This document shows positions 16,354-25,409 of a DNA stretch of 64,000 nt, in pieces. The notes below the pieces were generated by a model, which was given only the letters and a program-made list of their open reading frames with translations, was not told the DNA's origin and did no database searches. Location: NCBI GenBank assembly GCA_964445645.1, contig CAYULH010000009.1, positions 1-64,000 on the forward strand. Reading direction: 5' to 3'. Source of the stretch: Aureispira sp964445645 (GTDB lineage Bacteria > Bacteroidota > Bacteroidia > Chitinophagales > Saprospiraceae). A program made the translations under genes and the position numbers. The stretch's first letter is position 1. Every line of letters begins with the position of its first letter.

Positions 16354-18829
16354 TATATGGCGTGCAGTAGGGGAGTACGCCTATAGCCCAACGCAACGAA
16401 ACATAAAAGCTGCGCCCATCGGCTGGCAAAATCCCCGGTCCGGGATAACTGGTAGCTCTACGTGTAAAATAAGTTGCATCAGCCAAGTTGTTGATGCCTG
16501 CTTGCAAGGTAAACCATTTCCATTGATAACTGGCTGATAAATCCATCACGCCATAACTAGGCACTACGCCCACCACTGCATTGGGCACCCACTCGGCATT
16601 GGTAGCATCGGTGTAATGCTGGGCGGTGTAGGCATATTGATAGGATAATTTGAGTTTTTGATAAGAAAAAGCAAGCCCTGTACGAATGATAAAGGGCGCA
16701 ACAAATTCCAACTGCTTGCCTGCTGCAAAACTATTGGCCGTTTCTAAATAACGCCCGTCCAACCAAGATACATTCACAAAAGCCGTCAGGCTAAAAGGCG
16801 ATTTGGGTTTCAAGAGTTTGATAGCGTCTACTTCTGCAAATATTTCTATTCCAAATACCCGGGCATTACCCACATTGGTACGCAAAGTATACAATTCTTG
16901 CAATAGAGGATTATCTGGATTGGGTCGTGTGCCTTGTATATTGCCTATTCGGCGATTGTAAGCCAAATAAAAAACCGTAGTGTTGAGGTTAAAAAGCCCT
17001 TTGTAACTGTATTTAAAACCTATATCTGCATTATAACCATATTCATCCTTGAGATTGGGATCTACCTCCTGATTGGGGTTGGCAATACGCATGTCATTAA
17101 AATTGATGCCCTTGTAATTCTGCGAAAAATTGGCGTACAACTCTGTATTGGGATTCCATTTGTAACTCGCCCCTACCCCAGCCAAGAATACCGCTCGCCC
17201 TTGAAATCGAGACTCGGGCACGGCACGATTGTACAAGGTGTCTATTCCTGTGCGTGTGGGCACTACCAACAAATCTTGATAATAGCCCTCAGCTTGTGTC
17301 TGAATATACTCCAAACGCACACCAGGGGTAATGCTAAAACGTTCGCTGACGGAAAATAGGTGTTCTGCAAAAGCAGCCAAATTCCAACTCGGAAATTGAT
17401 AATCAGAACGCAAAATACCATCGTTAGGCTCGGTTAATGTAAAATCAGCCCAAGTACCTGTTTCGCCCTCATTAGACAAGCCCTGCTGTTGGGTAGTTTG
17501 GCCACGGTACACGCGTATACCTGTTAGCAATGCCGAGAGCCGTTTGCCTATTGGATAACGATGCAAAAAGCGCAACTCTCCGCCCACATTGGCATATTTT
17601 CCTTGAATCAAATCTCGTGGCCCACCATAATCTGGCCTATTTATCGCCTGCAAATTTCCGAGTGATTGGCGGCCTGCAAACAAACCAAACAAGCGCAAAT
17701 TAAACTGTGTCAGTGGGTTAATTTTATAATCTACAGTCAAGGCACTCAAATTCCAATTGACCCGAAACCAATTGCGAAAACGGTTGGATTGTCGGGCATC
17801 TTGCTCAAACTCCAGATCGGTCAATCCACCGGGTTGGTGGGCGAGATACTGCATGATGGTTTGCTCTGCCTTGATGTTCCATTTTTTGTGGGGGCGGAAT
17901 TGCAATTGTGCATAGCCATTGTGTACTTCAAAACTGGCATTGGGCCGCCAGCCATCGCCACGCTTGTACTGATAAAAAGCGTAATAATTAAACTTATTAT
18001 CCTTGGTGCTGCCTCCTAGACTATTAAAAGAATTAAAAAAGTTGAAGCTTCCGTAAGTCTGCTCACTCACCCATTCCAATCGGCGATCCTCTGCTCCTTC
18101 TTTGAGCACAAAATTGAGCATTCCTCCAAACTGGGTTCCAAATTGCAAAGAAGCCGCCCCTCTCAATACCTGAATATTTTTAACCGCTTGGGCAGGAGGT
18201 GTGTAATAAGTTTCGGGATAACCTAGTGCATCCGCACTAATGTCGTAACCATTTTGGCGCGTGTTGAAATTGGAAGTTCGATTAGGGTTGAGGCCACGCC
18301 CTCCAATATTGAGCTGAATACCAGAATTATCATTCTCCCAAATATTGAGTCCCGGAATAGTTTTGTAGAGTTCTCGGGCATTATTGGCCGCTACATTGCC
18401 CAATACTTTTTCTAAATCAATAACCTGAATGGTCTTGGAACTCAACAGCGTAACACCACTAATAGCTGGGTTTAGGTGGTATTCGTCTTCTTCTACCAAT
18501 ACTTCTTTGCCAAAATCGACTTCTAGTTTTTGGAGTGTAAACGTTAAATCTGTTATATTTTTTTGTAAATCAATGTTTAGTTCCTGTGTTTGGTAGCCAA
18601 CTGCATTGATGGTTAATTGATAGGGCTGTGTAGATAATTGGTCGAAGGTAAATACGCCTTTATTATTGGTATAAGCAACCTTATTATCAGGCATTAATAA
18701 AACAAAAACATCGTCGATAGGTTGTTCCTTTTCGTTTTTCACTACTCCTTGAATAGTAAGTGCAGATTGAGCCATTAAAGGCTTAATTATCAGCAAGAAC
18801 CAACAAAGTAGAGCACAGATACTTTTCAT
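16346..18829 (-). CDS. TonB-dependent outer-membrane receptor, FecA-like
   Basis: This 827-residue receptor has a signal peptide (1-20, LMAQ). A carboxypeptidase-regulatory-like domain follows at about 23-105 (IQGVVKNEKEQPIDDVFV). The plug domain is at about 130-240 (YKTIPGLNIWENDNSGIQLN, VLRGAASLQFGTQFGG) and a large beta-barrel comes after it. The end of the barrel, with TYFTRRATSYPGPGILPADG, and the HRYPIGKRLSALL segment resemble ferric-citrate type (FecA) receptors, so siderophore or iron-chelate import across the outer membrane is the best guess. No FecR/FecI-type regulators are next to it. The gene converges on rlpA with an 8-bp overlap of stop ends. Confidence 0.9.
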   Translation of the reverse strand: MKSICALLCWFLLIIKPLMAQSALTIQGVVKNEKEQPIDDVFVLLMPDNKVAYTNNKGVFTFDQLSTQPYQLTINAVGYQTQELNIDLQKNITDLTFTLQKLEVDFGKEVLVEEDEYHLNPAISGVTLLSSKTIQVIDLEKVLGNVAANNARELYKTIPGLNIWENDNSGIQLNIGGRGLNPNRTSNFNTRQNGYDISADALGYPETYYTPPAQAVKNIQVLRGAASLQFGTQFGGMLNFVLKEGAEDRRLEWVSEQTYGSFNFFNSFNSLGGSTKDNKFNYYAFYQYKRGDGWRPNASFEVHNGYAQLQFRPHKKWNIKAEQTIMQYLAHQPGGLTDLEFEQDARQSNRFRNWFRVNWNLSALTVDYKINPLTQFNLRLFGLFAGRQSLGNLQAINRPDYGGPRDLIQGKYANVGGELRFLHRYPIGKRLSALLTGIRVYRGQTTQQQGLSNEGETGTWADFTLTEPNDGILRSDYQFPSWNLAAFAEHLFSVSERFSITPGVRLEYIQTQAEGYYQDLLVVPTRTGIDTLYNRAVPESRFQGRAVFLAGVGASYKWNPNTELYANFSQNYKGINFNDMRIANPNQEVDPNLKDEYGYNADIGFKYSYKGLFNLNTTVFYLAYNRRIGNIQGTRPNPDNPLLQELYTLRTNVGNARVFGIEIFAEVDAIKLLKPKSPFSLTAFVNVSWLDGRYLETANSFAAGKQLEFVAPFIIRTGLAFSYQKLKLSYQYAYTAQHYTDATNAEWVPNAVVGVVPSYGVMDLSASYQWKWFTLQAGINNLADATYFTRRATSYPGPGILPADGRSFYVSLRWAIGVLPYCTPYIT

Positions 18830-18985
18830 TAATTTTTATTTTGTCTAAATAAAGGTACACAAAGGTAAGAATTTAGGCTGATTATGCGAACTCTATGCTT
18901 AGAATACGTACTCACAAAATAAAGGCAACAAATAGAAAGGGATTAAAGCTTCTATTTATTAAAAAAAAGACAAAAAATAGATAAA

Positions 18986-19016
18986 TTGGTAGTGTTCAAA
19001 AAAGTTGCTACCTTTG
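18986..19016 (+). promoter_or_regulatory. Bacteroidota-type promoter
   Basis: TTG at 18986-18988, a 20-base spacer and TACCTTTG at 19009-19016 match the consensus well. The next plus-strand gene starts at 19464, so the transcript would have a leader of about 440 bases or contain a small unrecognised RNA. The wider gap 18830-19463 has no convincing gene; the frame at 19204-19392 has an unlikely composition. Confidence 0.55.
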
Positions 19017-19463
19017 ATTTAGGTGTTGTTTTGGCCTATTTAGATCCATTATTCTACCCGTAGAAAAATAATTGATATGCTTTTTAGCAAGTAAAAAATA
19101 TACTTCATCTATAAATCGGCTCCCTTTGCAAAAAATCCAAAAAGATATTTTAATCAGAACTAAGAAAAGATAAAGGAGCTATTTTACATATAATTGATTA
19201 TAATTGTGCGAATTTATGAGCTGTTCAGTTTGCATGTTTTATTGTTACATTTGCTATGCTTTATTTTATACTTTTAGGGTAGTGATTGCTAATAGAAAAT
19301 ATCTGAATTGCATACTTCGTATAATAATTCAATACAAAACTATTAAACAAATACGCTGGCAGTATACTATTTGTGCTTTCCCTTGCGTTTAGTAATAACT
19401 GCATTACTGCTTTTGAGGCACATCAAAAGTTTTTTTTTAATAACATTAGACCAAGATTACACA

Positions 19464-20471
19464 ATGCAAAAGACTTTTATTTTATGGTGCTTGCTACTAA
19501 TGGGCACATCTATAGCCGTGGGCCAAAATGATTATCGCCCTACTTACCCCTTGGAAATTGGCATTCAGGCGGGTACTGCTCACTATTTAGGCGATTTGGG
19601 GGGTGTTGGTGGTCCTGGATATGCACCTAGCTCACCAGATTTTCAGCGTGGCCTTGGACAAGGATTTGTCATTGATACCGATCTTGAATTGGTTCGCCCA
19701 ACAGTAGGGCTTTTTGCACGATGGAATTTCAATGGTAATTTCTCGGCTCGCTTAGATTTGAGTTATTTGCAACTTGCTGGTGATGATAAATTTGCAGGAA
19801 AAGAAGATTTTTCTCCTACACAATCTAGAGATGGGGTAAATGCTGCTTGGTTCCGTTATTACAGAAACTTACATTTCCGCACGCACATGTTTGATGCCAA
19901 CCTTGCTTTGGAGGTTACGCCTTATAATTTCCAATTGGGTAGAGGGCGTGGTTCTAGTGTGCTATCACCGTATGGTTTCTTGGGTGTTGGTCTATTTACC
20001 TTCAATCCAGAAGCGTTTTATAATGGCGGATGGGTTGAGCTTAAGCCCTTAAGTACAGAAGGTCAAGGTCTAGTTCCCGGTCGTGCCCCTTATGAGCTGG
20101 TTCAGATGAATGTGCCTATGGGGTTGGGTGTAAAATGGATTTATGATGATACTTGGTCTTTGGGTTTAGAAATCAACTATCGCCTCACCTTTACCGATTA
20201 CTTGGATGATGTTTCTATAGATTATGTAGAGGATGAAAGCATTTTTGATATTAATCTTGATCCTACAAGAGCGCAAATTGCTAGAGATTTGGCACGTCGT
20301 TCGGGTGAACTCGATCCTTCAGGTGTCAATGCTGTTGTTACGGCACCGGGTGAACAACGCGGCGATCCAAAAGACAATGATGCCTATTATACCATAACTA
20401 TTCGTTTTAGTTATTATATAGATACCTATAGTTTGGGAGGTGGCCGCCGTTATGGTTGTCCTGTATGGTAA
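19464..20471 (+). CDS. DUF6089-type outer-membrane beta-barrel protein
   Basis: The start at 19464 gives a normal signal peptide (MQKTFILWCLLLMGTSIAVGQ); the longer upstream frame is basic and not signal-like. The 335-residue mature chain opens with LEIGIQAGTAHYLGDLGG, the conserved opening of the DUF6089 family. It continues with alternating aromatic strands (FARWNFNGNFSARLDLSYLQL, LALEVTPYNFQL, SPYGFLGVGLFTFNP, GVKWIYDDTWSLGLEINYRL), ending in a typical outer-membrane strand. Such proteins are common single-copy envelope proteins of Bacteroidota; the exact role is not established. A near-perfect terminator follows the stop codon. Confidence 0.85.
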   Translation: MQKTFILWCLLLMGTSIAVGQNDYRPTYPLEIGIQAGTAHYLGDLGGVGGPGYAPSSPDFQRGLGQGFVIDTDLELVRPTVGLFARWNFNGNFSARLDLSYLQLAGDDKFAGKEDFSPTQSRDGVNAAWFRYYRNLHFRTHMFDANLALEVTPYNFQLGRGRGSSVLSPYGFLGVGLFTFNPEAFYNGGWVELKPLSTEGQGLVPGRAPYELVQMNVPMGLGVKWIYDDTWSLGLEINYRLTFTDYLDDVSIDYVEDESIFDINLDPTRAQIARDLARRSGELDPSGVNAVVTAPGEQRGDPKDNDAYYTITIRFSYYIDTYSLGGGRRYGCPVW

Positions 20472-20487
20472 CTTCCCCCCTCTCATA

Positions 20488-20530
20488 AAAAATGACTTAT
20501 TCCTATATTGTATAGGAATAAGTCATTTTT
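20488..20530. terminator. Strong hairpin terminator
   Basis: The arms AAAAATGACTTATTCCTATA and their exact complement flank a 3-base loop. It lies 17 bp after the DUF6089 gene stop and ends in a T run. Confidence 0.85.
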
Positions 20531-20554
20531 ATTTTAACCTTTTGGCTAATAAAA

Positions 20555-20588
20555 AAGGCAATTCAGAGAGGCTGTTCTGAATCGCCTT
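20555..20588. terminator. Second hairpin, possible terminator
   Basis: AAGGCAATTCAG and CTGAATCGCCTT pair with one mismatch around a 10-base loop, 25 bp after the first terminator. The region 20531-20836 before the NlpC gene otherwise holds no gene that I can support. Confidence 0.45.
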
Positions 20589-20836
20589 AAAGTGACAAAA
20601 AATTGCCACATAACCCTTTTAACTAACCTAATAAAAACTTACTTTTTCTCGGACTACAATCGTGCCAATTCGCTAGGGTTTATTGCTATCCGAAAGGCTT
20701 TAACAATTCTAAAAAAAAGAATTGAACAGTTTGATAATATTATAAGTACGGCTTTTTCATACCAATATACATCATTATGACGTTCTAATAGTAGCCTTAT
20801 AACCATACACTATCCTTTCATCAATCTATTATAACC

Positions 20837-21349
20837 ATGGTGCATTTCCGTTTTAGTTCATTGGTATTTTTTGTTGGCTTGGTTTGTTTTATTGCTGCTT
20901 GCTCCAGCAAACGCAGTACTACCTCCGCTAGTGCTCCTACACTGAGTAAAGCAGCAAAAACACGTCAATTGATTATCAAAGAAGCCGAAAAACACAAAGG
21001 AGTTCCTTACAAGTATGCAGGAAAAGATCCTAAAGGTTTTGACTGCTCTGGTTTCACCTATTACATCTACAAAAAGCACGATATTTTACTCTCTAGCAGC
21101 TCGGGGGCACAATCCAAGCAAGGCCAAGAAATTCCTATTTCCAAAGCTCAAAATGGCGACCTTCTCTTTTTTGGGCCTGATGGCAGAAATGGTCGTATCC
21201 AACATGTAGGTATAGTTTATAAGAATACATCAGAAGGTTTGTACATGATTCATAGTAGTAGCAAGCGAGGAATTGTTATTGATAATGTAAGTGCCTCTAA
21301 ATATTGGAAACCAAAACTGTTATTTGCACGTAAAGTTTTGTCCAACTAA
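20837..21349 (+). CDS. NlpC/P60 lipoprotein peptidase (C40 family)
   Basis: The 170-residue product is a lipoprotein: a hydrophobic signal ends in FIAAC with Cys22. The NlpC/P60 domain (about 42-165) has the nucleophile in FDCSGF (Cys70), His123 in IQHVGIV and a third polar residue at His139 (MIHSSS). Such enzymes cleave the stem peptides of peptidoglycan, typically between D-Glu and diaminopimelate. It would be anchored in the outer membrane facing the periplasm. The gene stands alone, with about 100 bp to the next gene. Confidence 0.93.
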   Translation: MVHFRFSSLVFFVGLVCFIAACSSKRSTTSASAPTLSKAAKTRQLIIKEAEKHKGVPYKYAGKDPKGFDCSGFTYYIYKKHDILLSSSSGAQSKQGQEIPISKAQNGDLLFFGPDGRNGRIQHVGIVYKNTSEGLYMIHSSSKRGIVIDNVSASKYWKPKLLFARKVLSN

Positions 21350-21405
21350 GAACAGTACAAATAATAAGGTCGTGTTAATGTCCTAAGCTTTCGCTTCAAT
21401 AATTG

Positions 21406-21413
21406 TATCTTTG
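21406..21413 (+). promoter_or_regulatory. Candidate -7 element TATCTTTG
   Basis: The octamer matches TAnnTTTG and lies 45 bp before the esterase start. There is no good TTTG at the right distance upstream, so this is a weak call. Confidence 0.35.
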
Positions 21414-21457
21414 AGGTACTCCCTCCTTCTTTTTTCTAATAAAGCGAACGCATTTGT

Positions 21458-22507
21458 ATGTTATTTGATATTGGATTTTATGGCTTATTGCTTTCTAGTA
21501 CTGCTTTGAGTTACTGGATTGTGCGTAGCTCATCCTCAAAAAATTGGCTTATCAAAAGCCTTAAATTCACTCCTGTACTATTTTGTATATCGCTGTGGTT
21601 GTGGCAGGCGCTACTGCTCTTTGCACCCAAGGGCACACAATTGCACGAAGGTGTGCGATTGCCTCGACATTTGTGGATGTTGGACAATAAATCCATCAAA
21701 GAGGCCGCCAATCGAGAGCGGTTGGCTTATGGCAAGCACCATCGCCAATATTATGATTACTATCCTGCTTCCCAAAATAGCCCACATCCCGAAAAAGTAG
21801 TCTTTTTCTTGCATGGTGGAGGCTGGAGACTTGGAAGCCCTCAACAACACCGTTATTTATCGTATTTGTTGCAACAAGAGGGCTATAGTCTTATTTTTCC
21901 TGCCTATCGTCTAGCTCCTATTTTTTCTTATCAGGATCTACAAGACGATGTGGATAGTGCGTTGGCACACAGCCTCGCTATGCTTAGAGAAAGGGGGTTA
22001 AAAGATATTCAATTATTGGTGGGTGGCACTTCGGCAGGGGGCAATTTAGCTCTTTTGTTGGCTTATAATGAGAATCGTTGGAAAAATTTGAAGCTGGATA
22101 GAGCGCAGATGCTCAAAGGTGCATTTAGTATTGTGGGGGCCATTGATATAGACAAAATGAATAAAACATTTGCCCTCAAAGACTATGCAGGGCATGAAGA
22201 CAGCCCAACTTTTGAACTTGCCAATCCTATAACTTGGGTTTCGCCCGATGACGAATTTCCCCTCTTGTGCCTACATGGTACCAAGGATGGCCTCGTTCCT
22301 TACAAAGCCGCTGTTTCTTTTTGTAAGGAAGCCAAAATGTTTTGTCCAGATGGTGTCGACCTTCGCAGCTATGAAGGCGCTAGCCATATAGAAGTGGGTT
22401 CTAGTTGGTATTATCGAAAAAGCGACCGACTAGGCCAAGATACGGCGCTTATCAATTGGATGGCTAGAGTAACCCAAGCCCCTCCTGCTCCTTTTTATGG
22501 CGAGTAA
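21458..22507 (+). CDS. Membrane-anchored alpha/beta hydrolase, esterase/lipase type
   Basis: The 349-residue product has two N-terminal membrane segments (about 5-22 and 37-56), which should anchor the catalytic domain. It has the oxyanion motif FFLHGGGWR (about 117-124) and the nucleophile elbow GGTSAGGN with Ser192. Asp277 (HGTKDG) and His310 (GASHIEVG) complete the triad. The HGGGW/GxSAGG combination is that of hormone-sensitive-lipase-like and BD-FAE-like carboxylesterases. The substrate is not readable. It is followed 66 bp later by a TonB receptor gene in the same direction. Confidence 0.9.
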   Translation: MLFDIGFYGLLLSSTALSYWIVRSSSSKNWLIKSLKFTPVLFCISLWLWQALLLFAPKGTQLHEGVRLPRHLWMLDNKSIKEAANRERLAYGKHHRQYYDYYPASQNSPHPEKVVFFLHGGGWRLGSPQQHRYLSYLLQQEGYSLIFPAYRLAPIFSYQDLQDDVDSALAHSLAMLRERGLKDIQLLVGGTSAGGNLALLLAYNENRWKNLKLDRAQMLKGAFSIVGAIDIDKMNKTFALKDYAGHEDSPTFELANPITWVSPDDEFPLLCLHGTKDGLVPYKAAVSFCKEAKMFCPDGVDLRSYEGASHIEVGSSWYYRKSDRLGQDTALINWMARVTQAPPAPFYGE

Positions 22508-22573
22508 ACGTTCAACTAATTCTTTTCGTTATAATAAAAAGAGAGTTCCAGTATTAAAATCAACTATCATATC

Positions 22574-24901
22574 ATGAGACTATTTTCACTAATAATTCTA
22601 CTACATACTCTATTCATCTCTTTGAGTTTCGCCCAAGATAACCCCAACTGGTTTTCTGGCATGGTGGTGAATGCTGCGGATACGCCCTTGGTTGGGGCTG
22701 TAGTGTATTGGAAAGGCACGCAAGTAGCGGCTACTACGGATGTAGATGGGTGGTTTACGATACAACGCCTAGATACTACCGAAGGCCATATTCTCAATAT
22801 ACAATACGTTGGTTATGCCCTAACAGAAGTGGAAATATTGCCCGAAGAGGAACGCCTAAAATTGATTGTGGCCGAAAGTGCTACCTTGGATGATGTGGTG
22901 GTCGAAACTCGGCGAAGAAGCAGTTTTAGCAGCAGTATTAACCCGCTCAATGTGGAAGAAATTGGGGCTGGAGAATTGCGCCGTGCTGCCTGCTGTAACT
23001 TATCGGAGAGTTTTGAAAATAATGCTACGGTAAATGTAAGTTTTAGCGATGCGGTAACGGGTGCCAAAGAAATTGAGTTGTTGGGGCTGCGGGGCACTTA
23101 TACCCAAATGCTCGTTGAAAATCGTCCTACCTTCAATCGTTTGGGGCGTGCTTTTGGCTTGGAATATATTCCGGGGACATTTATTGAGCATATTCAGATT
23201 TCCAAAGGGGCTAGTTCTATTCGTACGGGCAGCCAAGGCATGTCGGGCCAAATCAATACGCAACTGGTCAAACCTTCTACTGCCCCTCTATTGTTTGCCA
23301 ATTTGTATGCAAATACATTTGGACGTGTAGAACTCAATTTGCAATTCAATCATCGATTCTCCGAGCGTTGGAGTACGGGTTTATTGGTGCATGGCAATTT
23401 GTTTGAAACCAGAATAGATCACAATTCCGATAGTTTTTTAGATGCCCCTCTCAAGCGTCAAGCCAATGTTATTTCTCGTTGGTTGTACCAAGCTCCCGGT
23501 TGGCATGTAGAGGCCAATTTGCAGGGAATTGTGGATGCTCGACGAGGAGGCCAGCAGCCAGAAATTGACCCCGAAACCATACAAGCACCCAATTCTTTTT
23601 ATGAGGTCAATAATGATGTACGAAGAGTTGGGATATTTGGCAAAGTGGGCTATTCGGGTTTTGATAATAAAAAGCAAAGTATAGCGACTATTTATGATTT
23701 TAATATACACGAGCATAAAGGCAAATTTGGTAGACGTGATTATTTAGGACAACAGACTCGTGCTTATCTTCAATTGATATTTGAAACGGGCTGGCTGCCT
23801 AGCGCTCATAATTTAATGCTGGGGGCAACGGTAGAATATGTAGATATTCAGGAGCAGTTTGATCAGGTGTATATTGATCGCAAAGAACTCTGGACGAGTT
23901 TGCAAGCCGAATATGACTGGACGGTAGAATTGAATAATGCTTGGGGGAGTTCCTTTACTTTATTGGCTGGTATTCAGGGGTTGGCACTAACCACTAATGC
24001 TTATAACTATATTGTTCCTATTCCTCGTGTCAATCTCAAATTCAACTTTACAGATGATTGGGTTATTCGTGCCTCTGCTGGGCGTGGTATTCGTACAGCC
24101 AATGTATTGCTAGAAAACATGCGCTTTATGGCTAGTTATCGCAATTTTGTGCTACAAGAGAATATTCTACCCGAAGATGCTTGGAATTATGGTATGAATA
24201 TGGTTTGGAATTATAACGTTAATAACAACTATGAGGGTAGTGTGAGTGTAGATGCTTATCGCACTCAATTTACCAATCAACTGGTGGCTGATGTAGATGG
24301 TGATCCCAATTATAATGACTTACAACTCTATAATCTTAGGGGGACTTCCTTTTCCAATAGTTTTTTGGTGACTTGGAGCCAGACATTTTTTCAGCAGTTG
24401 GAATGCCGCTTGGCCTACAAATTTAATGATGTGCAAATGACTATGGGCGATGTATTGCACGAAGTGGTTTTGATGCCACGCCACCGAGCCTTGCTGCATT
24501 TGAGTTGGGCTACCAAAAAGAAAAATTGGTCATTCAATTTTACTTATAATATTATTGGGCCACAACGCCTACCGCACTTGCATCCGCCTTTTGGCAACAA
24601 TCTACCCGATTATCGTTATGGCTCCTACAGCCCAGCTTATGGCTTGGTACATGCCCATATAGTCAAGCACTTTGGCGAGGCTTGGGAGGTTTATGTGGGC
24701 AGCGAAAATCTTGGTAATTATACCCAAAGTGCGCCTATTTTGGGGCATGGCAATCCATTTGAGGAATCGCCAGCAGAAACAGCCCGTTTTGATGCAGCTT
24801 CTGTTTACGGGCCTATTTTGGGCCGTATGGTTTACGCTGGAGTCAAGTATACGGTGCAGGGCAAACAGCGATTTGCGCCGCCTTCTAGTTGTGGTATGTA
24901 A
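22574..24901 (+). CDS. TonB-dependent outer-membrane receptor
   Basis: The 775-residue receptor has a signal peptide (about 1-20, LSFAQ). A regulatory-like domain (about 28-105, GMVVNAADTPLVGAVVYW) is followed by a plug at about 120-235 (RAACCNLSESFENNATVNVS, RGTYTQMLVENRP, ISKGASSIRTGSQGMSGQIN) and a 22-strand-type barrel. The paired cysteines in the plug (AACCNLSESF) are seen in a group of receptors annotated for metal or vitamin uptake, but the ligand cannot be assigned. It may be transcribed with the upstream esterase (66-bp gap). The reading frame is intact. Confidence 0.9.
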   Translation: MRLFSLIILLHTLFISLSFAQDNPNWFSGMVVNAADTPLVGAVVYWKGTQVAATTDVDGWFTIQRLDTTEGHILNIQYVGYALTEVEILPEEERLKLIVAESATLDDVVVETRRRSSFSSSINPLNVEEIGAGELRRAACCNLSESFENNATVNVSFSDAVTGAKEIELLGLRGTYTQMLVENRPTFNRLGRAFGLEYIPGTFIEHIQISKGASSIRTGSQGMSGQINTQLVKPSTAPLLFANLYANTFGRVELNLQFNHRFSERWSTGLLVHGNLFETRIDHNSDSFLDAPLKRQANVISRWLYQAPGWHVEANLQGIVDARRGGQQPEIDPETIQAPNSFYEVNNDVRRVGIFGKVGYSGFDNKKQSIATIYDFNIHEHKGKFGRRDYLGQQTRAYLQLIFETGWLPSAHNLMLGATVEYVDIQEQFDQVYIDRKELWTSLQAEYDWTVELNNAWGSSFTLLAGIQGLALTTNAYNYIVPIPRVNLKFNFTDDWVIRASAGRGIRTANVLLENMRFMASYRNFVLQENILPEDAWNYGMNMVWNYNVNNNYEGSVSVDAYRTQFTNQLVADVDGDPNYNDLQLYNLRGTSFSNSFLVTWSQTFFQQLECRLAYKFNDVQMTMGDVLHEVVLMPRHRALLHLSWATKKKNWSFNFTYNIIGPQRLPHLHPPFGNNLPDYRYGSYSPAYGLVHAHIVKHFGEAWEVYVGSENLGNYTQSAPILGHGNPFEESPAETARFDAASVYGPILGRMVYAGVKYTVQGKQRFAPPSSCGM

Positions 24902-24999
24902 GTCGATTATAAGTAAGAGCTAATTTTTCCAACTAAAATTCTTGATAAATGAAAAAGTTATTTTCAAAAAAGCAAACCCCAAAAATCGATTTTTTTACT

Positions 25000-25226
25000 G
25001 AAGTTGTTTAAAAATGGAATAGCGTTGAACCGAGGCCATAGCCGAGCTCACGCAAGTATAATGAGCGATAATTTTGTTCTAGTCAAGGCGAAAATTTAGC
25101 TCATAGCAGCGCTATGGGGTCAATTTTCAACGATGAACCGAGGCTTTGCCGAGCTCATAAGCGAAGCGCACTAGTAGGGCGAAATTAGCCTCCATTAGCG
25201 ACATTAGGCTATTCTTAAACAACTTC
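25000..25226. mobile_element. MITE-like element, copy 2
   Basis: The 227-bp element starts GAAGTTGTTTAAAAATGGAA and ends CTTAAACAACTTC. It is flanked by ACT on both sides (24997-24999 and 25227-25229), consistent with a 3-bp target duplication. The body, including CCATAGCCGAGCTCACGCAA and AGCGCTATGGGGTCAATTTT, is the reverse complement of copy 1 at 4531-4764. It is non-coding. It has small internal repeats of GAACCGAGGC...GCCGAGCTCA. Confidence 0.75.
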
Positions 25227-25341
25227 ACTTTTAAAAAGTATGAAATCAAAAACATTCATCAAATAGGCGAGGAATATGCAGAGGATGTAGAACTGAGCTT
25301 CAATTTGACGGCCTACTAGAATACATAGCAAAACCATAAAA

Positions 25342-25374
25342 AAATGCCTGTTTCACAGTGTGAAACAGGCATTT
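25342..25374. terminator. Hairpin terminator
   Basis: AAATGCCTGTTTCACA and its complement flank a one-base loop, with A runs outside. It lies 35 bp beyond the stop of the OmpA-type gene (minus strand). Confidence 0.8.
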
Positions 25375-25409
25375 ATAGTTTTGCAATTACTTAATTGCTC
25401 CAACTATTT

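Noticed and set aside
19204..19392. 62-residue Cys/Tyr-rich frame before the DUF6089 gene
   Set aside because: Composition is typical of random AT-rich DNA, and no ribosome-site or conservation clue supports it.
20592..20780. 62-residue frame downstream of the terminators
   Set aside because: It has no start context or recognised motif, and looks like chance.
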